14,515 nt of DNA, taken from assembly GCA_964629505.1 (NCBI GenBank), contig CAZVQR010000012.1, positions 1 to 14,515 on the forward strand. The letters run 5' to 3'. The position numbers and the translations under genes were made by a program. Within the stretch, counting starts at the first letter, position 1. Each line of letters begins with the position of its first letter. This DNA comes from 2-02-FULL-44-35 sp964629505 (lineage in GTDB: Bacteria; Patescibacteriota; Minisyncoccia; Phycocordibacterales; DSPV01). Under the pieces are notes generated by a model. The model worked only from the letters and a program-made list of their open reading frames with translations. It was not told where the DNA came from and searched no databases. Shown one piece after another: positions 1 to 5,924 of the stretch.

Positions 1-406
1 CGGGTGAAATGCCAACTCTAATCCTTCTGAACGCTGCGGGCTTGAGCGCTTTGGCGATGGACGAAACGCCGCGGTGACCGCCGGCGCCGCGATTGAAAGA
101 AATTTTGAACCGGCCCGACGGCAAGTCCAAATCGTCGTGAATCACCACCAAATCTTCCGCCGCTTTTTTGCTTTTTATTAATTTTGAAATTGCCTCACCT
201 GATTTATTCATAAAGGTCTCGGGCAAGAGCAAAGAAATTTTGGTTTTACCGATTTTACCAATAGAAACCAAACTTCTTAATTTCTTGTTTTCTTCCCAGT
301 CGGGCAAATCATTTTTTTGTCGAAATATGTCCAAAACAAGCCGGCCAGTGTTGTGCCGTGTGTTTTCGTATTCAGCGCCCGGATTTCCCAAACCTACTAT
401 TGTCAT
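1..406 (-). CDS. pth: Peptidyl-tRNA hydrolase, N-terminal 135 codons (runs off the window)
   Basis: Releases tRNA from peptidyl-tRNAs that drop off the ribosome. Reading from the ATG at 406-404, the frame stays open to the window edge (135 codons; the family is about 185-200 aa), so the C-terminal third is missing. Visible family signatures: GLGNPGAEYENTRHNTG at residues 5-21 with the catalytic His at 18, TFMNKSG near residue 67 (substrate-binding Asn), HDDLDLPSG with the catalytic Asp at 91, and GAGGHRGV at 107-114. Most bacterial enzymes read GHNG at the last site, so the Asn that usually contacts the peptide is Arg here; I cannot tell whether that is common in this lineage. The gene diverges from lepB, with a 220-bp gap that holds a folded element. 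No Shine-Dalgarno is seen; a -10-like site lies 6 nt before the ATG. Identity is secure from the motifs. Confidence 0.95.
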   Translation of the reverse strand, partial: MTIVGLGNPGAEYENTRHNTGRLVLDIFRQKNDLPDWEENKKLRSLVSIGKIGKTKISLLLPETFMNKSGEAISKLIKSKKAAEDLVVIHDDLDLPSGRFKISFNRGAGGHRGVSSIAKALKPAAFRRIRVGISP

Positions 407-412
407 AGTAAA

Positions 413-440
413 ACCTTATCACATTCCGCCGCAGTAGCAA
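413..440 (-). promoter_or_regulatory. Probable pth promoter (leaderless configuration)
   Basis: On the minus strand, TTGCTA (440-435), a 16-nt spacer, then TGA-TAAGGT (-10 at 418-413) ends exactly 6 nt before the pth ATG, so transcription would start at or next to the start codon. The -10 is a poor hexamer; the call rests on the extended TGN motif and on spacing shared with other genes here. Confidence 0.4.
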
Positions 441-458
441 AATTTTTTCCGCTTCACC

Positions 459-581
459 GCAAACCTCTTTCTCGGGTATTCCTTTGTCGAGACACGCATA
501 TTTGCCTGCTGGCAAATTGCTCTGCTCGCCCCGTCGGGCTACGCAAGCTCTCGCCAAAGGAACACCCTCAACGAGTTTTGC
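459..581 (-). other. Folded intergenic element, copy A (123 nt, three-way-junction type)
   Basis: Nested inverted repeats between pth and lepB. Plus-strand numbering: outer stem 459-465/575-581 (6 of 7 pairs); internal loop 466-473 (contains CTTTCTC) opposite 568-574 (contains TCAAC); main stem 474-492/549-567 (17 of 19 pairs); CACGCAT at 493-499; hairpin 500-506/511-517 (7 bp, loop TGCT); hairpin 528-531/536-539 (GCCC/GGGC) capped outward by TGC 523-525 with GCA 543-545; then AGC before the main stem closes. Copy B at 8127-8247 has the same plan and the same loop bases with most stem bases swapped on both sides. The one A-C opposition in the main stem (478/563) is a U-G wobble on the minus strand, hence the strand given. 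It could be a cis-regulatory leader, a small RNA, or an ERIC-like repeat. A minus-strand reading frame through it is open, but the peptide does not match that of copy B. Confidence 0.6.
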
Positions 582-588
582 TTTTCGC

Positions 589-617
589 TTGCTTCAAATC
601 GTTTTTTGTAATAAAAT
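589..617 (+). promoter_or_regulatory. lepB operon promoter
   Basis: TTGCTT (589-594), 17-nt spacer, TAAAAT (612-617); the ATG follows 9 nt after the -10, giving a leader of about 3 nt. No ribosome-binding sequence is possible in so short a leader. It lies immediately after folded element A. Confidence 0.5.
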
Positions 618-626
618 GCTTGCTAT

Positions 627-1196
627 ATGGAAAATCAAATTTCGCCAGAGAAAGAAAATTTCTGGCGTGAGACAGTAAAGTTTGCCGTTATTGCTCTCGC
701 TATAGTTTTGCCCTTTCGTTACCTCATCGCCCAGCCATTCATTGTTTCCGGCGAATCAATGGTGCCAACTTTTGCTAACGGCGAATACTTAATTGTTGAT
801 GAAATGACTTATCGTTTTGTTCATAATCCGGAACGCGGCGATGTAGTGATTTTCAAATATCCTTACGACCGAAGCAAGTACTTTATAAAAAGAATTATTG
901 GTTTGCCAGGCGAAACGGTGGAATTGTCAGGCGGCCAAGTGTCAGTCAAAACTACCTCTTCAACTATTGTTATTCAAGAGCCCTATATTTCCAGCGCCAC
1001 TAGCGATGAACTCACGGTTACCCTTAAAGATGAGCAGTATTTCGTGTTGGGCGATAACCGAACGGAAAGTTCTGATTCCCGAATCTGGGGGCCACTGGAC
1101 AGAAAATTTATTACTGGCCGAGCTTTCGCTCGATTATTGCCGATTGACCGGCTTGATATTTTCCCCGGCCAAATTGAAACTGAAATCGCGCCATGA
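627..1196 (+). CDS. lepB: Type I signal peptidase
   Basis: Membrane-anchored serine/lysine protease that removes signal peptides from Sec- and Tat-exported proteins on the outer face of the membrane. The 189-aa product has one N-terminal membrane segment (about residues 18-36), then SGESMVPT with nucleophile Ser44, FIKRIIGLPGE with general-base Lys88, GDNR at 142-145 and SSDSRIWGP at 148-156, which are the S26 boxes B to E in order. Length fits the compact single-membrane-span form. The start is set by the upstream -10, 9 nt before this ATG. Codons 6-14 form an inverted repeat (CGCCAGA 643-649 / TCTGGCG 661-667) that could fold just inside the mRNA. The stop overlaps the next start (ATGA), so the two genes are co-transcribed and probably translationally coupled. 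Confidence 0.95.
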   Translation: MENQISPEKENFWRETVKFAVIALAIVLPFRYLIAQPFIVSGESMVPTFANGEYLIVDEMTYRFVHNPERGDVVIFKYPYDRSKYFIKRIIGLPGETVELSGGQVSVKTTSSTIVIQEPYISSATSDELTVTLKDEQYFVLGDNRTESSDSRIWGPLDRKFITGRAFARLLPIDRLDIFPGQIETEIAP

Positions 1197-2353
1197 AAAA
1201 AACAAAAAAATTAAAACGGGAAAAAGAAAGCCAAGAGGGTGAAATCGCCGGTTATTACGGTTTCAACCGAGAAGAGCCGCCGGTAATAAAAAAAGTGGAT
1301 ATTCAAAAGGCAAAAATTTTACTTGAAGAAGAACCGCCGCGACACCGCGGCCAATTAGCGATTTTGCCGGAAGAAACAGTCGCCATGCTTCGGCTGTATG
1401 AAGAAAAACATTTGGAAAATTTACCTCAACCGGTAATGCTTTATTTTCAAAATTGGCCGGATGAAAAATATTTTAATTTAGAAATTCTCGGCTGCGCCAA
1501 GGCGATTTCTGAAGCCACTATTATCCAAACCGCGATGGTAATTTTGCGCGAGCAAGGTTACCAAGACCTTTATGTCAATATTAATAGCTTAGGAGACCGC
1601 GAGTCGGCCAATCATTTTTTCAAAGAACTCGGCAATTTCTGTCGCAAACATTCGGACGCTTTATCGACCGACTGCCGCCAAGCGATTCGGCGCGACACCA
1701 GCGAATTTTTTCATTGCCGCGGGGAAAAGTTTGAAGCGCTGTTGGAAGAAGCACCAAAGTCGGTGGCGTTTTTATCGGAATTGGCAAAAATTCATTTTAA
1801 AGAAGTGTTGGAATATTTGGAGGCATTGGATATTCCCTACCGAATTAACAATGGTTTACTAGGCATTCGCCAGTTGGTTAGCCACACAATTTTTGAAATT
1901 CGGGATTTGAAATCGGAAAAGGACGAGGTTTTAGCTTTCGGTTTTCGTTACAACGCGGTGGCTCGAAAAATCGGCATGAAAAAAGAAATCCCGGCTCTCG
2001 GCATTAGACTGACCATTAAAAGTTTCGCCAAAAGCCGTCGAGGTCTTGGTGGAACAGGCAAAACCAAAAAACCGTCGGTCTTTTTCGCTCAAATTGGTGC
2101 TGAAGCAAAACTGAAAAGTTTAAAAATTATTGAGATGCTTCGACAAGCGAGTTTCCATCTCCATCAATCTTTGTCCAAAGATAAAATTAGTAGTCAGGTG
2201 GTAATTGCCGAAAATCTGAAAGTGCCCTACATCATCATTGTTGGTCAAAAAGAAGCGCTGGAAAATACCGTCATCGTCCGCAATATGGCGAATCGCAGCC
2301 AAATTATCATTCCCATCCCCAAACTCGCCGACCACTTAAAACACTTGAAGTAA
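1193..2353 (+). CDS. HisRS-like protein with degenerate class II catalytic core (pseudo-synthetase)
   Basis: 386 aa, aligned by eye to histidyl-tRNA synthetase. GYYGFNREEPPVI (20-32) corresponds to motif 1; RGQLAILPEETVAMLRLYEE (52-71) and LPQPVMLYF (77-85) to the stretch leading to motif 2; but the motif-2 arginine segment (FRYERPQ-type) is replaced by QNWPDEKYF. The histidine-binding RGLDYY signature is GIRQLVSHTIFEIRD (224-238), GGRYD is AFGFRYN (248-254), and the motif-3 arginine (GLERL-type) is ALGIRLTIKSF (268-278). Residues about 335-386 keep a recognisable HGTP anticodon-binding fold. ATP and His-AMP binding residues are therefore largely lost, so aminoacylation is unlikely. Possible roles are HisZ-like regulation of ATP phosphoribosyltransferase, a tRNA-binding chaperone, or a ribosome-associated factor; none is shown here. 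It sits between lepB and rpsU. The N-terminus (KKTKKLKREKESQ) is highly charged. Confidence 0.75.
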   Translation: MKKTKKLKREKESQEGEIAGYYGFNREEPPVIKKVDIQKAKILLEEEPPRHRGQLAILPEETVAMLRLYEEKHLENLPQPVMLYFQNWPDEKYFNLEILGCAKAISEATIIQTAMVILREQGYQDLYVNINSLGDRESANHFFKELGNFCRKHSDALSTDCRQAIRRDTSEFFHCRGEKFEALLEEAPKSVAFLSELAKIHFKEVLEYLEALDIPYRINNGLLGIRQLVSHTIFEIRDLKSEKDEVLAFGFRYNAVARKIGMKKEIPALGIRLTIKSFAKSRRGLGGTGKTKKPSVFFAQIGAEAKLKSLKIIEMLRQASFHLHQSLSKDKISSQVVIAENLKVPYIIIVGQKEALENTVIVRNMANRSQIIIPIPKLADHLKHLK

Positions 2354-2373
2354 TAAAATGTTTGTGCTATATT
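2345..2373 (+). promoter_or_regulatory. rpsU-ybeY-ftsA promoter nested in the preceding stop codon
   Basis: TTGAAG (2345-2350), 17-nt spacer, TGC-TATATT (-10 at 2368-2373). The -35 overlaps the last codons of the HisRS-like gene, whose TAA is at 2351-2353. The predicted start of transcription near 2380 is about 3 nt before the rpsU ATG at 2383, which excludes the longer frame beginning at TTG 2362. Confidence 0.65.
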
Positions 2374-2382
2374 GCTAAGCCT

Positions 2383-2643
2383 ATGGTTATTAATGTGGAA
2401 ATTGCTAAAAATGGCGCGGAGAATAGTTTGAGTTTGATTCGCCGATTTACCAAAGCCGTTCGGGAAACGAATGTGCTTAAGCATGTTCGAGCGGTGCGTT
2501 ACCAAACTCGCCGCCAATCAAAATGCGCCCGAAAAAAAATTGCTTTGAAAAGAATTATCGGCAAGCTAGAATTTGAGCGCTTGTTCAAATTAGGCAAAGT
2601 GGTGGAAAAAAGCAAAAAGTTCGGCTTTAAAATTAAAAAATGA
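2383..2643 (+). CDS. rpsU: 30S ribosomal protein bS21
   Basis: 86-aa strongly basic protein with the bS21 pattern: MVINVEIAKNGAENSLSLI (beta-strand plus start of the first helix), RRFTKAVRETNVLKHVRAV, then a long basic helix rich in Lys and Arg to the end. S21 sits on the 30S platform near the anti-Shine-Dalgarno region and takes part in initiation. It is about 15 residues longer than the E. coli protein, with a C-terminal Lys-rich tail. The ATG at 2383 is chosen because the promoter -10 ends at 2373; an upstream in-frame TTG at 2362 would lie inside the promoter spacer. The stop overlaps ybeY by ATGA, and ftsA follows, making a translation-to-division operon. Confidence 0.9.
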   Translation: MVINVEIAKNGAENSLSLIRRFTKAVRETNVLKHVRAVRYQTRRQSKCARKKIALKRIIGKLEFERLFKLGKVVEKSKKFGFKIKK

Positions 2644-3011
2644 GCGCTGACGATAAATTTCAAATTAGAAACTTAACCAAAGGCAAGCTTCCAAGCTTGC
2701 CTTTTGAACGCGCCAAGAAAATGATTCTTGGCAAAAATTACGAATTGAGTTTAGTTTTCACCGGCAATAGTTTAGCCCGAAAATTAAATAAAATTTACCG
2801 CGGCAAGGACAAACCAGCCAATGTCTTGAGCTTTACTTTGGGCAAACAAACCGGCGAAATTTTTATTAATCTGACGAAAGCTAAAACCTACGCTAGATTG
2901 GCTTTATTACTTATCCACGCTTTGCTCCATTTGAAAGGTTGGCGACATAGTAGTAAAATGGAGAGCGAGGAAATAAGAATTTTGAAAAAATTTCTAATTA
3001 CTAATTTCTAA
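2640..3011 (+). CDS. ybeY: Endoribonuclease / rRNA maturation factor YbeY
   Basis: Small zinc metalloprotein needed for 16S rRNA 3' processing and late 30S quality control. The 123-aa product carries the UPF0054 signatures: YELSLVFTGNSLARKLNKIY (34-53), RGKDKPANVLSF (54-65), GEIFINL (72-78) and the metal triad HALLHLKGWRH with His93, His97 and His103. This is shorter than the roughly 150-aa family norm, mainly at the N-terminus and around GEIFI. It starts inside the rpsU stop (ATGA), a good partner since both gene products act on the 30S subunit. The common aspartate after the PTDVLSF-type motif is Asn here (PANVLSF). Identity is well supported by the His triad. Confidence 0.93.
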   Translation: MSADDKFQIRNLTKGKLPSLPFERAKKMILGKNYELSLVFTGNSLARKLNKIYRGKDKPANVLSFTLGKQTGEIFINLTKAKTYARLALLLIHALLHLKGWRHSSKMESEEIRILKKFLITNF

Positions 3012-3019
3012 TTAATTTT

Positions 3020-4195
3020 ATGACCCGACAAATCTCGAGCGGTATAGATATCGGTAGTCACCAAACGAAAGTAATGATTACCGAAACGATAACCGGTTCT
3101 CTTTTGCCGCGCATTATCGGCATCGGCACGACTGAATCCAAAGGGTTGCGGCGCGGCTTCGTCGTTAATGCTGCCGAGGCTGCCAAGAGCGTCAAGAATG
3201 CCATCAGCCAGGCGGAAAAAACGGCGGGCTGGCAAATAAAGAAAGCTTTTTTGAGCGTCGGCGGAATTGGCGTTAACGCTTTTACCCAAATTGGCGCGAC
3301 GGTAATTTCCCGAGCTGATTTGGAAATTACAGATTTAGACATCAATAAAGCGGTGGAAGAAAGTCAAACCGCCATTGCCGAAAACGTGTTGCTCAATCGC
3401 AAAATTATCCACAGTATCCCAATTAGTTTTAAAATTGACGGCAAACCGGTCTGGGGTCAGCCGGCTGGCATGAAAGGCGCCAAACTGGAAGCCAAAACTT
3501 TTTTCATCACTTGTTTGGAACAACATTTGGATAATTTAACCGAAGCGGTTGAACTGGCCGGCGTGAGAGTAGAAAATCTTACCGCTTCGCCTTTCCCAGC
3601 CAGTTTAGTCAATTTAACTAAAGCCCAAAAAATCGCCGGCGCCGCTTTGGCAAATATCGGCGCCGAAACAACCGCCGTTGCCGTTATTGAAAACGACCTA
3701 CCGCTTTCATTGGAAATATTACCATTCGGTTCTTCCGATATCACCAATGATATCGCTCTAGGTTTAAAGATTTCATTGGAAGAAGCGGAAAATTTGAAAA
3801 CCGGCAACACGCCGCTCGGCAGTTTTTCTCGGCGCAAATTGGACGAGATTATTGAAGCCCGCTTGAGCGATATTTTTGAATTAATCAATGCCCATTTGAA
3901 AAAAATCGGCCGCAACGGCTTATTGCCAGCCGGCATTATAATTACTGGCGGCGGCGCCGGCACAATTAATATTGAGCAATCGGCGCGAACCAATTTGAAT
4001 TTGCCGGCGAAAGCTTTAACCAGTTTGCTTGGCGCTAATTCAAAAATTCAAGTCAAGGAAAATATTTGGTCAATCGCTTACGGCTTGTGTCTTATCGGTA
4101 AAAACGGCGACGCTACCGATAATTTCGGGCACAGTTTCATCCAAAAGGATATCATTAATAAAATCAAAAACTGGTTTAAACAATTTATGCCGTAG
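3020..4195 (+). CDS. ftsA: Cell division protein FtsA (actin-like Z-ring anchor)
   Basis: 391 aa, actin-fold protein that tethers FtsZ filaments to the membrane. SGIDIGSHQTKVMI (7-20) is the phosphate-1 loop, residues about 85-165 match the FtsA 1C/SHS2 subdomain, and IIITGGGAG (306-314) is the adenosine motif. The last 16 residues (DIINKIKNWFKQFM) form an amphipathic helix, the usual membrane-targeting sequence. The phosphate-2 motif, normally VDIGGGTTD-like, reads ANIGAETTAV (211-220): Asp is Asn, GG is AE and the final Asp is Ala, so nucleotide hydrolysis may be weakened. Eight bases separate it from ybeY; no Shine-Dalgarno. FtsZ, its usual downstream partner, is not here; the next gene is convergent rpmG, whose stop abuts this stop. 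Confidence 0.9.
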   Translation: MTRQISSGIDIGSHQTKVMITETITGSLLPRIIGIGTTESKGLRRGFVVNAAEAAKSVKNAISQAEKTAGWQIKKAFLSVGGIGVNAFTQIGATVISRADLEITDLDINKAVEESQTAIAENVLLNRKIIHSIPISFKIDGKPVWGQPAGMKGAKLEAKTFFITCLEQHLDNLTEAVELAGVRVENLTASPFPASLVNLTKAQKIAGAALANIGAETTAVAVIENDLPLSLEILPFGSSDITNDIALGLKISLEEAENLKTGNTPLGSFSRRKLDEIIEARLSDIFELINAHLKKIGRNGLLPAGIIITGGGAGTINIEQSARTNLNLPAKALTSLLGANSKIQVKENIWSIAYGLCLIGKNGDATDNFGHSFIQKDIINKIKNWFKQFMP

Positions 4196-4354
4196 CTATT
4201 TTTTTGTCTCTTTGTGCGGCGTGCGGGCGCGGCAAGCATGGCAAAACTTTTTGAGTTCAATTTTGCGTTCAACTTTCTTTTTATTTTTCTCGCTCCAGTA
4301 ATTTATCTTTTTGCACTTGGAGCAAGCTAGTTTTATCAATCGATCTTGACTCAT
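4196..4354 (-). CDS. rpmG: 50S ribosomal protein bL33
   Basis: A 52-codon gene. MSQDRLIKLACSKCKK at the N-terminus and ELKKFCHACRARTPHKETKK at the C-terminus are diagnostic of bL33; CxxC pairs at Cys11/Cys14 and Cys38/Cys41 make it the zinc-binding (C+) form. L33 lies near the E site of the large subunit. The stop (4198-4196) directly abuts the ftsA stop at 4193-4195 with no spacer, so the operons converge tail-to-tail with no terminator visible between them. Its own promoter is buried in the end of alr, about 9 nt leader; read-through from alr is also possible. Confidence 0.93.
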   Translation of the reverse strand: MSQDRLIKLACSKCKKINYWSEKNKKKVERKIELKKFCHACRARTPHKETKK

Positions 4355-4369
4355 ATTTTTAGTTCAGTG

Positions 4370-4399
4370 ATTCTAGCATAAATATATTCTTTTTATCAA
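4370..4399 (-). promoter_or_regulatory. rpmG promoter inside the 3' end of alr
   Basis: TTGATA (4399-4394), 18-nt spacer, TGC-TAGAAT (-10 at 4375-4370). The alr stop codon TAG (4375-4373) is the first half of the -10, and the preceding Cys codon TGC is the extended -10 element, so one sequence serves both uses. Confidence 0.6.
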
Positions 4400-5494
4400 G
4401 GGGTTAAGACGGGTGACAAATTCGTAATGAGAAGTATCGGAAAGATTGGCTAGTTCGTTGACGGTAATTTTTTCTTTTTCTTGCGGACCAATGAGAACCA
4501 CTTCGTCGCTGACTTTCGCGGCAGTAATATCGCTGACATCAACGGCAATCATATCCATTGAAACCCGGCCCAAAATTTTTGCCCGGCGGCCGTGGATTAA
4601 AACGAAACCGATACCGGAAAGCGCTCGTGGATAGCCGTGCCAATAACCGATGGGGCAGATAGCAACGCGAGAATCTTTTTGTAAAGTTTCCACGCAATCA
4701 TAGCCGATTTTCGCGCCCTTCGGCAATTTTTTTATTTCGGAAATAATCGTTTTCCACGACAAAACTGGCGTCAAAGTTAAGCGGCTCGCGAAATACAACT
4801 CAATTTCCTTGGCTGGCCAAAGACCGTAAAGTCCGATGCCGATTCGTACCATATCAAAATGCGCTTCCGGAAAAATCATCGTGCCGGCGGTGGCGGCGGC
4901 GTGACAAACAGGAGAAAGACCAATTTTCTTAAAAGCCGTTCGCCACTTTTCAAATTCAGCAATTTGTTTTTTGGTGTACTCCGGAAAAGCCGGGTTTTTC
5001 GCCATCGCGAAATGAGTATATAACCCTTCGGGCTTAACTTTTGACTTTAAAACTTTCGGCAAATCTTTGAGCAAAAAACCTTGCCGATGCATTCCCGTAT
5101 CAACTTTGATGTGAATTTTCAGAGGCTTGGAGAAATGGCTTTTTTGGAGCACTTTTAATGTTTCAAAACTGGAAACTGTTAGAGAAATATTATGAGCAGC
5201 GGCTTCTTTAAATTTATCTGGCAAAGTATAGCCAAGCACCAAAATCGGCGTCTTAATTCCTTCGCGCCGGAGCGCCAATCCCTCCACTATTGAATCAACG
5301 CCAAACCAATCGACGCCGAGCCGTTCCAGTTCTTTGGTAAAATCAACTAAGCCGTGACCATAAGCGTTGCTTTTGACTACCGCGAGCAGTTTGGTTTTGG
5401 GAACAATCAGCGAACGGAAAAGCTTGTAGTTTTTTTCAATCGCCAGACAATCAACTTCAATCCAGGTACGCAGTCCGTTACGAGCGTTTTTCAT
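4373..5494 (-). CDS. alr: Alanine racemase
   Basis: PLP enzyme interconverting L- and D-alanine for peptidoglycan precursors. 373 aa from the ATG. AVVKSNAYGHG holds the PLP-binding lysine (Lys41), HIKVDTGMHRQGF the substrate-side arginine, VRIGIGLYG the arginine contacting the PLP ring, and GAKIGYD the second catalytic base Tyr265; CPIGYWHGYPR and GRVSMDMIAVDVSD are family blocks of the C-terminal beta-domain. Length is normal, so it looks functional, implying that this lineage builds its own wall rather than only scavenging. A TTG two codons upstream (5500) is in frame, but the ATG at 5494 is preferred. It lies 12 nt after the EF-Tu-like gene and is probably co-transcribed with it. Its stop codon doubles as part of the rpmG promoter. 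Confidence 0.95.
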   Translation of the reverse strand: MKNARNGLRTWIEVDCLAIEKNYKLFRSLIVPKTKLLAVVKSNAYGHGLVDFTKELERLGVDWFGVDSIVEGLALRREGIKTPILVLGYTLPDKFKEAAAHNISLTVSSFETLKVLQKSHFSKPLKIHIKVDTGMHRQGFLLKDLPKVLKSKVKPEGLYTHFAMAKNPAFPEYTKKQIAEFEKWRTAFKKIGLSPVCHAAATAGTMIFPEAHFDMVRIGIGLYGLWPAKEIELYFASRLTLTPVLSWKTIISEIKKLPKGAKIGYDCVETLQKDSRVAICPIGYWHGYPRALSGIGFVLIHGRRAKILGRVSMDMIAVDVSDITAAKVSDEVVLIGPQEKEKITVNELANLSDTSHYEFVTRLNPLIKRIYLC

Positions 5495-5506
5495 ATTCAA
5501 ATTCGC

Positions 5507-5761
5507 CTAGTCTTCCAATTTGTAGATTAAAGCGCCTTCTTTGGCTTTCTCCGCCAATTTGACGGCTACTTCGTCGCCCTTTTTCGCCGACTCCACCGGT
5601 AAGTGGTCAATTTGCATGGAATCAACCGCGTGCTCAAATTCTTTCTCGCCGTGCTTAATTTTAAGCTTGTCGCCGATTTTCAAAACGCTTTTCAACTTAA
5701 ACACCGCCACGCCGATTTTGTCGTACCAATGGGTAACTTCGCCAATATTTTTTTCCGCCAT
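5507..5761 (-). CDS. Small EF-Tu domain-2-like beta-barrel protein
   Basis: 84 aa: MAEKNIGEVTHWYDKIGVAVFKL, then SVLKIGDKLKIKHGEKEFEHAVDSMQ, then VESAKKGDEVAVKLAEKAKEG. The pattern of a short strand, 'GV(A)vFKL...LkiGDkl.i', a bulge and 'v..akkGdeVavkl' is that of the OB-like domain 2 of translational GTPases (EF-Tu, IF-2), here as a stand-alone protein with no G domain. Such proteins are annotated in many CPR and archaeal genomes as translation elongation factor-like and have no settled function that I know of. In this window it is first in an operon with alr. The start ATG has a 40-nt AT-rich leader, unlike most neighbours. Confidence 0.75.
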   Translation of the reverse strand: MAEKNIGEVTHWYDKIGVAVFKLKSVLKIGDKLKIKHGEKEFEHAVDSMQIDHLPVESAKKGDEVAVKLAEKAKEGALIYKLED

Positions 5762-5808
5762 AAATTTTTTTATTTAATTTTTTATTTTTCGACCTTTAAT
5801 TAAATTAA

Positions 5809-5837
5809 AGTGTAGCAGAAAACCAAAAGAGGGCAAA
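5809..5837 (-). promoter_or_regulatory. Promoter of the EF-Tu-like/alr operon
   Basis: TTTGCC (5837-5832), 17-nt spacer, TGC-TACACT (-10 at 5814-5809). The predicted transcript begins near 5802, leaving a leader of about 40 nt that is almost pure A/T. Confidence 0.45.
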
Positions 5838-5865
5838 TGGATTCGGTATGACAAGTTTTTCCCCG

Positions 5866-5898
5866 CCCCGTAGCGAAACGAAGTTTCTGCTACTGGGG
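5866..5898. terminator. Stable hairpin downstream of the PepSY-like gene
   Basis: CCCC-GTAGC-GAAAC / GTTTC-(T)-GCTAC-(T)-GGGG with a GAA loop: 14 pairs with two single-base bulges. It starts 27 nt beyond the stop at 5925 and just ahead of the next promoter. There is no T-tract on the minus strand, so it is better viewed as a 3'-end or insulating hairpin than as a classical intrinsic terminator. Confidence 0.4.
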
Positions 5899-5924
5899 TT
5901 TGGCAGCAACAAATCAGGTCGAAA

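Noticed and set aside
372..557. Open minus-strand frame of 61 codons through folded element A and the pth start
   Set aside because: It overlaps the pth start in another frame. The peptide shares little with the frame through copy B, and covariation fits RNA pairing rather than codons.
627..678. lepB start region GAGAAAG as a third copy of the folded element
   Set aside because: Only the heptamer matches; the flanking stems and loops of the element are absent.
2362..2382. TTG start giving an rpsU product seven residues longer
   Set aside because: It falls inside the promoter spacer, upstream of the predicted transcription start; MVINVEI is a normal S21 beginning.
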